DNA of 64,000 nucleotides, from contig OY725498.1 of assembly GCA_963281255.1 (NCBI GenBank), positions 4,526,001 through 4,590,000 on the forward strand, read 5' to 3'. A program made the position numbers and the translations under genes. This DNA is from Aphrocallistes beatrix (taxonomy: Eukaryota > Porifera > Hexactinellida > Sceptrulophora > Aphrocallistidae). The notes under the pieces are model-generated. The model was not told the origin of the DNA, searched no databases, and saw only the letters and a list, made by a program, of their open reading frames with translations. Shown here piece by piece: positions 21,901 through 36,900 of the stretch (the first letter of the stretch is position 1; every line of letters begins with the position of its first letter).

Positions 21901-24900
21901 AATGTAACAGTCGTATTTGGTGTATTTGAATGTTCTGTTGTGAGTGTTGCTAGTTCCTCCATTATGTGTAATCTTCCATCGAATCTCGTATCAGGATCTT
22001 ACACTCCGTTAGTAAGGAATGGCGTTTACGACTGTTCTGTAACATCTCAATCCTACACATTTGAACTTCAAATTGATGACATGACTTACAACAGTGGTAT
22101 GATGGGACGAGATATTGAATTGAGTGGGTATGGGTTCGATCCACTAAACGCGATAGTGACAGTTTGTGATAACAATTGCGTAATTTATGTATCTGAATCT
22201 TCTTCTCACTCATTGAAATGTCGTGCACCAGGTCACCCTACTGATAGAACCTGCAACATCCTAGTTAGTGTGAATTCTCAAACTGTTACGCTGACTGATA
22301 TGTTTCATTATCAAACTTCTCTCTTCTCAAATGTGACAAGCGTCGACCCTCATCGAGGAGGGACAGGGGGTGGAGTGCTTGTGACTATCACAGGAGTTGG
22401 ATTCGGAACTGTGAAAGAGGACATCACAGTGAGATTGGGTGAACTAACCTGTAATGTGAGTTCTGTAATTGATTCTCAGATCGAGTGCTACTCTCCGAGT
22501 AGTCTGCAGAGCATTGAAGTGTCTGTTGATGTGCATGTTGATTCGAAGGGCTATGCAGAAGGTAGCGGGACATTTGAATTTATCGATGTATGGTCTTCCC
22601 TCTACACGTGGGGAGGAACGAGTCTGCCTGTTGCAGGTGATTTCGTGGTGATCAGTCCAAACCAGACCATCCTGTTGGACATCTCCACGCCCACACTGTC
22701 CTTCCTTCTGATCCAAGGGAAGCTCGTGTTCGATGAGAAGGACATCGAACTGAACAGTGAGTATATCCTCGTGACTGACGGGGGTGTTCTACAAGTGGGG
22801 ACAGAAGAGGAACATTTCCAGCACAGGGCTGTGATCAGGATCCACGGTCATGCTCGAAAGCCCGAACTTCCTGTCTACGGCACGAAGGTGTTGGCTGTGA
22901 GAGATGGGACCCTGGAGCTACATGGTAAACCGATTCCCATCACTTGGAGCAGACTGTCGAGAACCGCGAATGTTAACGACACAGAAATCACAATAGAGCA
23001 CGAGGTGAACTGGTCGGTTGGAGATGAGATTGTGATTGCTACGACTGGGTTCGGTCCTGTTGGAAATGAACGTGTTTTGATCACAAGTGTGAGTGTTGGG
23101 AATGGTTTGACTGAATTGGGAATCAATCCCGCTCTCGAGTACGAACATTTGAGTTTTGTGATGTCGAATGGAGAAGAAGATCTCCATTTGAAAGCCGAGG
23201 TTGGGTTACTGACACGTAACATCGTAGTTGAAGGGTCCGTGAATGACGAATGGACAGAGGAGATCGCTCCTTGCTCTCTCGCGTTCGACCACAACCAGCA
23301 CGCGACTCAGTCTTGCTTCCAAGGTCGATTCGGTGAGGAGATCGGGAGTGATGAGTTCGGTGCACACATCATGATCCACTCCCCGACCCACGCAGCCCAG
23401 GCACGTCTGGAGTATGTGGAGGTGAGACATGCCGGTCAGGCATTCCGACTGGGTCGCTACCCGATCCACTACCACCTCAACGGTAACGTGTCTCACTCGT
23501 ATGTGCGCGGCTGTGCTATTCACGACACATTCAATCGTGCTGTGACAATCCATGCAGTGCATGGGCTGGTCGTGGAGCACAATGTTGCTTACAATGTGAA
23601 GGGACATGCGTTCTTTCTGGAAGACGGGATTGAGACGGGGAATGTTATCCGTTACAACTTGGCTGTGTTTGTCCGTTCTTCCAGCAGTCTGTTGAATGTG
23701 GACGTGACTCCTGCTGCCTTCTGGATAACGAACCCTGACAACGTGGTGTCACACAACGCAGCTGCTGGTGGGAGCACATTCGGTTATTGGGTTCGACTGT
23801 CTGCTCACCCTGAAGGACCCAGTTTCACGTCCACCGTGTGTCCCCGCCATGTGGTGATGCGAGAGTTCACTAACAACTCTGCACACTCATTCGGTCGCTA
23901 TGGACTATGGATCTTTCCGAATTATTCCCCCAAAAAGAATGGTAGTTGTGAGTCGACGATTCCTACAGTGGCGCTGTTTTCCGATTTCCTGACTTGGCAT
24001 AACATGCGTGGAGCTGAAACCGTGGAGACCGGAGCTGTCCACTGGCGTAATTTCAACGCGATTAGCAACGAGTTGGCTGGATTGGAAGTGACGATCCCCA
24101 GTGTGTGGCATACTGAGAGTGAAGATGGCTGTCTGGTGTACGATAGCTTCGTATCGTCTCGAATTTCCGGACTGGAAGAGGAGTTGTGTGGGAGTGCGGG
24201 TGTTCGAACTGGTCATCACAGAGGTTCTACATTTCGTAATATCACTTTTGCCAACTTTGACAAATCATCTTGCAGTGCTATTGCTGGTTGTTCGCATTGC
24301 AAATCTCGACAAGGTGGATGGGAGGTGAGATGGTCTGGTGTTCATTTCATCAACACTACAAACCGTGTCTCTTTCCTATGGGAACATGAAACAGTTCATT
24401 CTGACATGGATGGGTCCATCACAGGAAAGAATGGCTCTTTCTCCATTGTCCCTACGATGGGACTCCTGCCTCCTGATAATTGCATGCAGGATGTGCCTGA
24501 GTTGTCTGTTGGTGCGAATGCTGGAAGTTATTGTTGGAATGTTAGCTTTCGAAGGGTGGCATGGAATAACCCGAAACCGGAATCGCTCCTATTCGTAAAC
24601 GCCATTCTTTCAAATAATTATGGAAGTTCTGTTGTACCTTTCAGAAATAAGCGACTCACTCATCCTGATGGTTGGATGTCGCTGGTGTTAGTTGGTGAGA
24701 CCACTACTCTGATATTCCAGAATCTAACACACATCACCAACATCAGTTACAATGCTGGGTTCTTTGACATTGCACCAGAAGATGATTTGTGGATTCGACA
24801 TCCTTTCACCCAGCGACCCGATTATCTTCGCATCCTCGAAGACACCGACACTACCAACTTTATTGATATCCCACGTCGTCCCAACGCGTCCCATGGAGAT

Positions 24901-27900
24901 TGGCATTTTAATGAGTCTTCACTTAATTTGTTATATCTTGTCAGTGGAAAAGGTTTTACCAATTTGGCCGATAGAGAGACCAAACTGTCAGTCTATCAGT
25001 GTTTCTTCCCTCGATGTGTTATCCCTGTTCCACCACCTCCTCCAATGGGTAGACCCACCGTTTATAAGCAGTGGAGCGTACCCAGTGACTGGGTGGATGA
25101 GGAGTACGGCATATCAGAACCTCCAGTTGATGGGGAGGATGTGTTCATTCCGCCTGGATGGTGGATGGTTATAGACACGGAGCTACCGACAATCAGAAAT
25201 CTGACCATTCAAGGAGTGCTCGAGTTTGAAGATTACATTGATTATGTGCTGAATGCAACTTACATCGTTATTCTGGGAGAGAATGCTGGCCTGATTGCTG
25301 GATTGAATGGATCTTTCCAGCATAACATTCACATTCGACTGATGGGTGATCATGGCACTCCTGAGTTAGTGTATCCAAGTTCTCCTGTGATTGGAGCAAA
25401 GGTAATCGCCAACTTTGGTCTACTTCAGTTGAGGGGGAAGGTACCTTCAGTATCTTGGACCTATGCGAATGCCACCATCCTGCGAAACCACACGACACTT
25501 CTCCTCTCTGAACCAGTCGACTGGAGTGTGAGAAGTGAGATTTTGATCACATCATCCACGTATGACCACTACGAAACGGAAGTAGCCACCATTTCATTTA
25601 TCGAGGTAGACCGTGTAACTTGTTATGTTGTAACACCTTTTGAGCATACACACCGTGTGGTGAGAGGTGTGACACAGAATGGGATCGAGTATGTTCTCAG
25701 ACCGGAAGTAGCTCTGTTGACTCGAAATATTATCATTGAAGGTGTGAATGAACCATCTGGATCCGTATCCTCTCGAGACTTTGGTGCAAGAGTGATATCA
25801 TCAACGATTTATTTCGGAGATAAAACCCTTGCTGGAGTGACGTTCCTTGAAGGTGTTGAGTTCTACCACGGGGGACAATATGGGTTCACTGATTCGTACG
25901 ATCCTCGCTATGCTGTGGCATTTCTGAACTTAGGAACTCCTCTTAGGAACTCTTCATTTGTTCGATCTTGCGTGTTCTATGACTCGAAGAGTCCTGCCAT
26001 CGGTGTGTTCAACTCGCATGCTGTTGACATCAGTGATAACGTGGTGTACGGGACGATCGGGGATTCAGTGATCATTGCTGCTGATGCTGTAAACCTGACT
26101 CACAATTTAGCAGTTCAGACTAAGTTCCCAGAATACTTCCTGACTACAGTTGTCGTCGGTCTGCTCCCTCATGTTGTGACATTTGAATTGTCAGGTGCGA
26201 CCAACTTGAAACTTCGAGATAACTCGGCAGCTGGGTCAGACTTTATTGGTTTCCACATCGATGGAGAACATTGTGATGAAGTTGACCCTGCTAGAGAATG
26301 GTTTGGGAACATTGCACATTCCAATCTCCATGGAATTAACATGCTGTATAATGACGGTCATCCTCGTTGTAGCAAGGTTTCCAAGTTCACTTGTTATGTG
26401 AACTGGGACTGGGGTGTGTTCACTTACACCAGACAACGAATGCAGTTTGAAGATTTGGTTCTGGTTGATAACAGAGTTGGTCTCCATGCTATCGTGTACG
26501 AACCGGGATCTCTGGATCATATTTGTTCTGACAAGTATGTGAGTGTGAGTGACAGTTTGTTTGTGGGTAATTCTGATGTTGTTAATTGTAGTGTTTTGTT
26601 GTCTAAACCGAGACACGAGTCTCGGACAATTTTCTGGAGGTCTCATTCTGCGAAGAATGGTGGGAATGTTGGTTTCACTCTTTCCACCTTCATGTCTGGA
26701 AGTGGAAATGTGCCTAACAAACCGTACGATAGACTTCTCAGTTACTCATCCATTAGTGGTGTAACACGAATGAATGGTGTGACCTTTGCTAACTTTCTCA
26801 ATTCTTGTGGTGACAAGGCAATCCAATCCCATTCTGAATCTGGTGATGCAATGCACCCTGTTGAGATTCGCGACAGTTTCAGATCGAATGTTGATGAAGG
26901 TGCTACATACTTTGTATTTCGACCTTTGCTGAGTTGGGTGGATCCTTCGGACTGTGTGGACATGGATTGTGATGGTCCTAAAAAGGTGTTAATCAAAATG
27001 TTGGATGATTCTTTCTTTGGAATGAGTGGCGAGTTGGTGGCACAGTCAGAGTTTGAATGGGATGGAGACCCACAACGTGGATTGGGAGATTATCGTGTCC
27101 CTCTCGCATTGCAGACTAACACTGATGGGAGTAGAGTGAACATTTCCGATGTGTATCCAAATAAGGGCATTTATCGTGACGCGAATTGTGAGTATAAACC
27201 TGACTGGCAATCTTATTTCTGTCCCGGCAGCAACCACGAGATGATGATAATTGAGAGCTTGGATGCTGATACTGAGACGAGGCGCATTTCTCCAGTGGGT
27301 CTCGCTGCTGGAAGTTTCATCGACTTGATAAACGGTCCAATGGACCATGGATGGTGTCTGGGGTACACTTGTCAAGAGCGCATCTCCACGTTCTACTCGA
27401 TCGTGCGTGTTGGACTGAATTATTCGATTGCATTCACAGGCACGAATCCTCAAGTTTTGCGATTTTTCATGTTAAATGCTGACGTGAGTCGAGCTATTGT
27501 TGTCGGTTTATATTACCCAAATCCACAACGACTCGACGTGTATAATGGAGAGAACTTCGTCGTCCCAACAAATGCAATGTTAGCTGAGGATAACCTCAAG
27601 TATTCCGACACTCGAGATCCTAGTGTTCGAGATGACCACATTCCCACTGTCGATCTTAACCCAGGTGCCAACTTTTTCGACAGATCTACTCTGACAATGT
27701 ACTTTGTCGTGAAAGGAGATGCTAAGATCAAACTTGAGACCACGATGGTGATTCAACTGAGATTCGATATGGCTTCAATCACAGTAGATGCATTTTTTGA
27801 AGAGAAAATCGTTTCGAATATTGCTTACCTCCTTGGCATTCCGGAGTCGAGGATTCGTGTAACGAATATAGTGGGTATTCCTCGTATTTTTAGAAGACAA

Positions 27901-30900
27901 GTGGATCACGTTTTCAATAACGTGACAATCCTGATTGAAATCGGGGATCCCCCTCATAACATGACATTCACACCTGTTGCTGACACTTACACATATGTTC
28001 CTCCTCCTCCTACCTCTAATCAGACTAATTTGACCAATCCAACTAATGCTACCATGATGCCAATGCCTAACATTGTGAATGCTTCTTCTCTCACTTACAA
28101 TGAGTTACTGAACATTTCTCAAACCGTTGTGGATTTGACACAGTCTGGCCAAATGGGCAACACAATTAACGCCAATATCGACACTCTCGAAATAGCTGAT
28201 CCAGTTCCAACCCCAGAACCTGCCAACTTTACTGACTTAAATGACAGTGCTCTGAATGCCACATATCTCTATACTCTGCCTCTTTATATGACAGTGAACA
28301 CTTCTTCTGTAGATTTTTCTCTCTACAAAGTGCCTGAACATTTGATTTTATATCAGAACCCGCTAGATGCTAACGAAACTCTACTCTTTGGTCGACAACC
28401 TTTATTATACATCATTGATGAGAATGGGAATATTGTAACTAACCTTCGACACAACTCTAATGAATCGTGGGAGTTGACTGTCTCGATCCGCGCAGGATAC
28501 GGACACCCTGATGCATACCTTTCAGGGGACACTGTCATTTCTTTTGTATCTGGATGGGCTAACTTCTCCGATCTCGCCATCTCGCATGCTGGACTGTACA
28601 TCCTCGAGTTTAGAGTGACTTCTCCTCAAACTAACCTCTCTGTTGCATCTATTTTATTTGAAGTGAAGGAGCGGGTCATTGTGCTTAATATCTTGACACA
28701 TGCTGACACCAGTAACGAGACAATTCCTTTGAATCCTGCTCCTCTCATTGAACTTGTTGATGTCGGTATTGGACAGCGAGTCACGAACCATGATTGGAAG
28801 GGTTGGGACTGGGTAACTGAAACGAATTTGACACGTCACACTGGTAACGGTACATTGATTGGAGAAACAACTCAAAACTTCACACTTGGATTGGTTGAGT
28901 TCCCAGACTTTTCTATTCACTCTGAAGGCAACTATTCCATCGAATATAATGTGTACACAGTCCCAGCTTCCAACTATTCGCTTCGAAGTGTTTTCAGTTT
29001 TGTGTTGATTCGAGAGAGACTCTTTTACCTGACACTAGACACACAGCCTAACGACTGTAATGAAACAGTGGTATGTGGAGACAGTCCCATGTTGAGTATC
29101 AGAGATGAAGCGAATGGAGAAGTTGTCCGTAATATCGGTTGGAGAAATAGAACTTGGACAGTGAGAGTGTTCTTGTTCACAATCACTGATGAACCATTCC
29201 CACTTAACGGCACTGCAGAGTTTGAGTTGGGTTCGTTGGGTAGTGGTGTGTTTGACGATTTGCGAGTTTTCTCGATTGGTGATTTCTATCTCGTTTTGAA
29301 CATCTCTACAGAAGGTGATTCCAGCTACGATGGTTTGACGATAATGAGTAATGTTTTTTATGTGAAAGAGAGGGTTTACTATCTGAGTGTTGATTCCCTC
29401 CCTTCAGATTGCAATCAGTCAGTCGTGTGTGGTGTGTCTCCACGCGTGGGAGTCTATGACTACGGCACTGGGATGATAGCACCCTATCTCAATAGTAGTT
29501 GGGAAATATTCGTTTACATAGAAATGGATAATTCCCCTAGAATTTCCGAAATCCTCGGTTATAATCAAACAGGATTATCCAACTCATTCGCGACTTTTAG
29601 TAACTTTTCCTTGTCCGAATATGCTGAAAGTTATACACTGCTATTTGAGTCCAACTTTGATCATTCTGTGATATCCCAGTCTTTTGAAGTCCACTACGTT
29701 AACGACTACATGCCAGAGTTCCATCTACCTAATACATCCTCCATCTCACTATTCGAGGAGAATACCACTAACATTCCGATCACTACATTCTATGCTGTGG
29801 ATCTGGATGAAGGTTCTCAAGGAGAAGTCTCGTACTCAATCAGTACAATGGGTGTAGATTCTATTTTCAGCATTGATCCAAATAACGGGATTCTGACCCT
29901 CATATCTCCTCTGGATAGAGAGATATTCACTGACAATTCTGAAGATCCTCTCTACGTATTGACCATTCTAGCTTCTGATAACGCTTATCCTGAGAAGGTC
30001 CGCTCCACAGAACTGGACTATACAGTGAATATTCTGGATATCAATGATAATCATCCAGTTTTCCAATATTCTATTTATAGGTTTGATTGTCGAGAAGATC
30101 TCAAAAATGGGGAAAAGTGCTTTACTAGAAAGGCTACTGATAAAGACGAAGGTGTAAACAGTGAAATCGAATATTCACTTGTTGCTATTGGAGTGGATTA
30201 TGGAATATTTTCAATTGATTCTGTGAATGCTCGTTTGGAGATAGAAAATGAAACTCTACTCGATTTTGACAATATGACACTTCCCAGTGGTTCTTATTAT
30301 GAATATTTGCTGGTAGCTACAGACAAGGGAGTTCCTCCACTGAGTTCGAATGTGACGTATGAAATCACCATTATTCCTGTAAATGAGTTTCCTCCCATCT
30401 TCCTTCCTTTGCCTGAATACAGTTTTGAATTTGCTGAGGAGAACAATTCAACCCTTCATGTGACAACTGTGAATGCTACTGATGCAGATTTCGGTGATGA
30501 AGGTGTTGTGAATTACAGATTAGCTGGATTCACTCATGTGTTTTCTATTGGACCAACTGATGGGATCATCGATGTTACAGGTGAGTTTCTCGATTGTAAA
30601 TTATATATCTGGCGATTTATTTTAATTTAGCGTAATTAATTTTCCACTCTGCTTCATAAAATTATTCTTGTCTTACGCCGAGAATTTGACCTGTCAAAAC
30701 TCGATCGATTTTATTCGCCTGGCCTAGTTAAATGCAAATTTATAGGTACTATTGATGTTTACGAGCTATTAATTACTATTTTACATTCTATTATTTTTAT
30801 GTATTTTATGAATTGTAGTTGCTATTCTATAATTCTTGAATATTTAGGACGACTTGATTACGAACAAGCTACACACTACGACCTGGTAGTGGAAGCATTT

Positions 30901-33900
30901 GATTTCGCTACAGCTACGCCTCCTGCTGGCCTACCTGGTCCATTTATCACTACTCTCCATTTGCTCATCAACCTAACAGACATTAACGATAATGCACCTC
31001 AGTTTGCAGATCCCAATGACAGCTTCCAGTTGGAAGAAACAGAAGAGTTAGGCACAATCGTGTACAATGTTGCGGCATGGGATGTTGATTCTGGTTTGAA
31101 TGGAGAGTTCAGCTTCGCTATTAGTCAATTAGTACCAGCTAGCAATATAACCTACTTTGTGATAAATGAAGGGAATGGCAGCATTCGATTGGACTCTTCT
31201 CTTGATCTTGATTTCGTTCCTCCCATTCAAGAGATTGTTCTTCTCATAACAGTAACCGATAAAGGCACCCCTGTACAAATGAATGAGACTAACCTGACTA
31301 TCCTCATCTCACAAGTGGATGAGTTCTCTCCTTCGTTCCTGCATGGAGATATTAGCGTAGATATATCAGAGAATCAACCAATCTCTCTGGTCCTATTCAA
31401 CGTGAATGCCACTGATCCTGACTTTGGTTTGGGCGGTGAATTTGTATTTGTAAAGAGTGGCAGTCCAGATAATTCATTTTTCACTCTCGATGAAGACAGT
31501 GGAGTTGTAGTTGGATCCATCCAATTTGATAGAGAAACGAAAGATTCCTATTCTTGGATGATTGTTGTAGAAACAATAGGGATTAATCCAGTGTATCGTA
31601 GCTCTACAGTTAACGTATTAGTTACCATCCTAGATGAAAATGACAATCCTCCAATGTTCCAGCAAGCCGTGTACAGTTTTGATTTTGTAGAAACGACTCC
31701 AACTAATGCAGGACTTGATCAGATCACAGCAACTGACAGAGACATCAATCTGAATGCAAACCTCCGTTACAGTCTCTACCATGTTAATTCTGCTAATAAC
31801 GTATTCTCTATTGATGAGCTGACAGGTTTGATAACATTGAGAAAAGACCTGAATCTAGAGTCACCAGCTGTTCTTTTGCCACCTGAGCAGATTTTCAACT
31901 TGACAATAACCGCGTTTGATAGAAGTGCTGAGCCTAAGTATACGAATGCAACTGTTCTGTTGCAAGTGACTGGTGTGAACGAATTCTCTCCCAACTTCTC
32001 AAACATGACTGGAAAAATGCTTCCATTTAAGGAGAATATTTCTATCAGTGAGACTCTATTCCAGGTGATAGCTACAGACAGAGACTTTGGTCCTCAAGGC
32101 GTGATTTCTTATAGCTTTTTATCTGGTAACGACGAAGGTAGATTCAGTATCGACTCTGCTACAGGATCAGTTGTTCTGGTTTCTGGATTGGACAGAGAGG
32201 ATAAAGACACGTATGATCTCGTGATAATAGCACTGGATTCTGATCCTGTGTTAAGTGATCGTCTGAACGACACGCTGCCTATCCGAATAAGTGTGGAGGA
32301 TGTTAACGATAATGCTCCGATTCTATCTGTGACATCGTGTGCAGTCTCTGTAGCAGAGAATAGTCCGATTAATTCTAGTTTGTTTTCTATCTCCGCTTCT
32401 GATGCAGATCTCACCAACTCTTCAAACTCTGACTTCGAATTCTTCTCTACTTCAACGGTTCCATTCTCGATTGACTCCGTGACAGGAAATGTGTCGTTAA
32501 GTGGTGCTATCGACTATGAAGGTGTCACGTCATATCAGTTGCGTTTATTTGCCCGAGACAAAGGCTCTCCTAGTCTTACATCCAGTGTGCTATCCTGTCC
32601 TATCCAGATTTTAGGAATCAACGAGTTCCCTCCTGTCTTCACTTCTAACAGCTACTCTTTCTCTGTCGCAGAGAACTCTCCAGTGAATACTGTATTCGGT
32701 CGTATCTCTGCTACAGATGATGACGGAGGAATTGATGGTGAAATTGTTTATTCTGTGAGTGGAGATAATCGATTTATTGTTAATGCGAATGGGGATTTGC
32801 TAGTACTTGGTTTCTTGGACCGCGAAATTGACACAGTTCCCATTCTCCTGAACGTTTCAGCAGTCGATTCTCTTTGTGGTAGTTTGAGGTTTACCGCACA
32901 TTCTTTCGTAACAGTAACTGTCGAAGACATCAATGACAACTCTCCTACATTCATACACAATAACCAATACCAGTCTATCTCAGAGGACACTGGGATTGGT
33001 GTGAGTATAGCTCAGTTTGTTGCTTCAGATCGAGATTTCGGTTCTAATGGTGAAGTAATGTACAGTATCAGTGCTGGTCCTTTTTCTATTAATTCCAGTA
33101 CTGGAGTTGTCTCAGTGGAGAGTGCATTGGATCGTGAGACAAGATCTTCTTACGAGTTGATGATAACAGCTTCAGACCAAGCTTCTCAGAATCAAATGAG
33201 CAGTACAGCAACTCTATTTGTTAATATTGAAGACGTGAATGATAATCCACCCGTTTTCTCTCAACTGAGCTATGCAGAGATTGTAGAAGAACTCACTCCT
33301 GTTAACAAGATCATCTTCACAGTAGCAGCTTCTGATATTGATTTAGGTGTAAATAGCCAGGTTAGCTACACAATTGGTTCGCAATCCGGTGACTTTTTTG
33401 TCATTGAATCTTCAACTGGTGCAATCACCCTCAAACGCACTCTATCTGGTTTCGGGGTTCAGCACAATTTGACAGTGAGAGCTACTGACAGTGGAGCTGT
33501 TGCACTGTCTTCCACAGCTCTTGTCATTATAACAGTTACACCTTCTAATAGGTATGCCCCTATATTCCAATACTCAGATAATTACACAGTTTATGTTGAA
33601 GAGAATATGATGTATCTTCTCCCAATACTCACTGTTACAGCAGAAGATCTGGATCAAGGTTTGCTAGGAGTGGTTACTTACTCGGTTGTAGGATCATATG
33701 ATGTCATCACTATTAACCCTACGAATGGTAGTTTAAGCTTGTTAGCACCATTGGACAGAGAAGAATATGAAGATGCGATATTAATACAGGTTCAAGCTAG
33801 TGATAATGCTGCGGTTAACTTCAGGAGATCATCTGTTACGAATGTACTCATAGTTGTAATTGATGTGAATGACAATGCACCTTATTTCCCTCAAATTCAG

Positions 33901-36900
33901 CACAGTATCCAGATACCTTCTGATCTTGAGGCAGGTGAACAGATCTTAGCTGTTTCAGCGAGTGATATTGACTCGGATTTTAATTCAGATTTAACATACA
34001 GCTTATCAGGTGATAGCTGCCCGTTTTATACAGATATATTACATGGCGGCATCTTCTATAATGGAGAAATAATTCAGAGTGGACAAACATACCACGTGGT
34101 GCTAACTTCAATGGATTATGGCACGCCTCCACTATCTAACTCCACTTCTATTACTGTCACTGTATTGGAAAATAACAGGTTTTCACCTCTCTTCATTTCT
34201 CCTCCATCTACACTCACCATCTCAGAAGATTTGGGGATCAGTCAGTCTATCCATAGCTTCACAGTATTAGATTTGGATACTGGGCTCTCTAGTGATGTAA
34301 CTTATTCTATTTCTGCTGGCAATATAGGAGATGTCTTTGCCATCTCTAGTCAAGGTGAACTCTCAATTAGAAGAGCACTTAATTTTGAACAAGTGGAGCA
34401 GTACAGTATTATTATAGAAGCGAGAAACCCTAATGGTCTTTTTCAGCTAAAATCATCTCTTGTACCAATTCATGTTGTAATTAACGACGTGAATGATGAA
34501 CTGCCAACATTTGATTCCAGTAAATATTCGTTCTATATGACTTCTGACTATGGTTCTGGGGTTATAATTGGAAAGCTTAATGTTTCTGATGATGTATTGC
34601 CGCAAACAGTTCTAAATCCATACAGAATTCTTCCAGGAGCTAATGCTGATTTATTTTCAGTCGCTAGAGACGGTACAATCTCTCTAAAAGCGAATTATAG
34701 CGTCACTTCTCAGATAGGGATAGAGTATGGCGACACCATCTCTACTGCCAGTACCACTGTACATATAATTGTTGAAGATCTGAATATCTATGCGCCTGAG
34801 TTTGCTGCTATAAATTACTCTTATTCTATCCAAGAGGACAGTTCCTTGTCGCTAAGTGTGTTCCGAGTAGAAGCTACCGATATGGATTCTGGACAGAACG
34901 TAACATATGAGATCGCAGTTAATGACTTCTTTGCTATTGACAGGTATGATGGTACAGTTTCTCTAATTCAGATTTTAGATTACGAACAAATCCAATCGCT
35001 TAGCCTCACAGTAACTGCGAAAGATAACGCCTCTATTTGGCAGCAAAAATCCTCGACACAAACGATTGTAATCTTAGTTCAGGATGTCAATGATTCTCCA
35101 CCGATATTCTCGAAGGCAGAGTACCATTTCGTGGTTGAGAATACAACAGTGAATGGGACTGTGATTGGTAAGGTTATAGCAACAGATAGAGATACTTCTT
35201 CAACGCTATCTTACGACATACTCAGCAATAGTCAATATTTTCAATTATCCTCCCAAACAGGAGATATTTCAGTAGAGAGAGGGTTGGCTTTACAGGGTGA
35301 TACCATCCTTGTATCAGTTACAGATTCTAACTTTAGCGATATTACGGTGGTGGTAATAGATGTTGTACCTGCAAATATTTATACTCCTATGTTCTCATAT
35401 CAAAACTATACCATTTTATTATCAGAGAGCACTCCAATAGGAAGTGTGGTATTTGCATCAAATGCTACCGATTTCGACATCGGATCGAATGGAGATATAA
35501 CTTATAACATCACAGATAATCCCTATTTCACGATATCTAATACTGGACAAGTGTTCTTAGATAGTTCCATAGATTTTGATCTAGGGATTTCGCTGATAAC
35601 TTTAGAACTCATAGCGATGGACCAGGGACATCTCAACTTCCGTAGATCGAGCACTGTTAGTCTGATGGTGAATATCATTAATGAGAACGATAATCCTCCG
35701 AAATTTTCTGATTCCGTCTATGAAGTATTTATTGAAGAAGGTTCAGCCAGAGATAGTTTTGTCTTCCAACTGACAGCTTTCGATATTGATAATGATACTC
35801 TGTCCTACCAAGTTATTGCGGGTAACACGAACGATGCATTCACATTGGTTTCTAGCACTGGCTTGATCAGTTTGAATACTGTTCCTTATGTGGATGTGAA
35901 TCCATTCTACAACCTCCGTGTCGAGGTTTCTGACACTGGGAATAACGTTGCAGTTGCGTCTATTGAAATCCGTATCATACCTCAGAATCGATTCACTCCC
36001 CAATTCCCATCACAGAGCTATGCCTTTGAAGTCACTAACTCGATCGGTGCTATTATCGGTCGAATTTCTGCTGCGGATTCTGACACCGAAAATGAAGGCA
36101 TGGTTTCCTACTCCATTGTTTCCCAGACGACACTAAATTCATTTGTCATGAACCCAATAACAGGTTCTCTTCAGCTGGCTAAACTGATCGATCGTACCAT
36201 ATCTGATCATTTCGTTATAGCGAGAGTGTGCGATTTAGCTGTAATCACATATCAAAGGTGTGCTAATATTCGCATTAACATTACATTACCAAATACAATA
36301 TCTCATCTTACTGTTGAGCCAAGCTTTATATCTCGCACTCTGTCATTACCTGGAATCAACCGAACGTATTCCATCAAAACTTTCCTCCTCAGTCGCAATG
36401 CAACGACATCTAGTTTGAGCGTAGAAGTACTGAATTGTGCTTCAGTCATGACTTTTTCACTCCGCATATCTTTTCCCTATATTGAACTTATCTACACTCA
36501 AAATGAAGAAGTTAACATTTTACGTACACAGTTACGAATTGGAGTTATGAATGTTAGTTTCTCAATTTTAGAGCTGAACTTTTTACCTTCTACCTCAACA
36601 TTGTCACCGAAATTCTCCCAGAATACATACTACATAAATATATTCTCAAATACACAGGTTGGGGCAGAGATCACTGAAATTACCATTGAACCTTTATTGA
36701 ATTCCTTTGACAGAATTGTATATGAAATCGCCAGTGGAAATGATGATGAGGTATTTGCATTACAGTCTAATGTTGGTAAGCTATACCTCTATAAGCCCCT
36801 ACCTACTGACCGTCCTATCTACATACTCACTTTGAGTGGGAGAGTTTTCTTTGACTCCAATTCTCCCGTCTTCCAAGAATCAACCACCAATATTTACGTA

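Noticed and set aside
30581-30847. Possible boundary between two separate genes at the end of the 4,686-codon frame
   Set aside because: Consensus GTGAGT and TTTAG sites with matching phase rebuild a cadherin repeat across the gap, so it is an ordinary intron.
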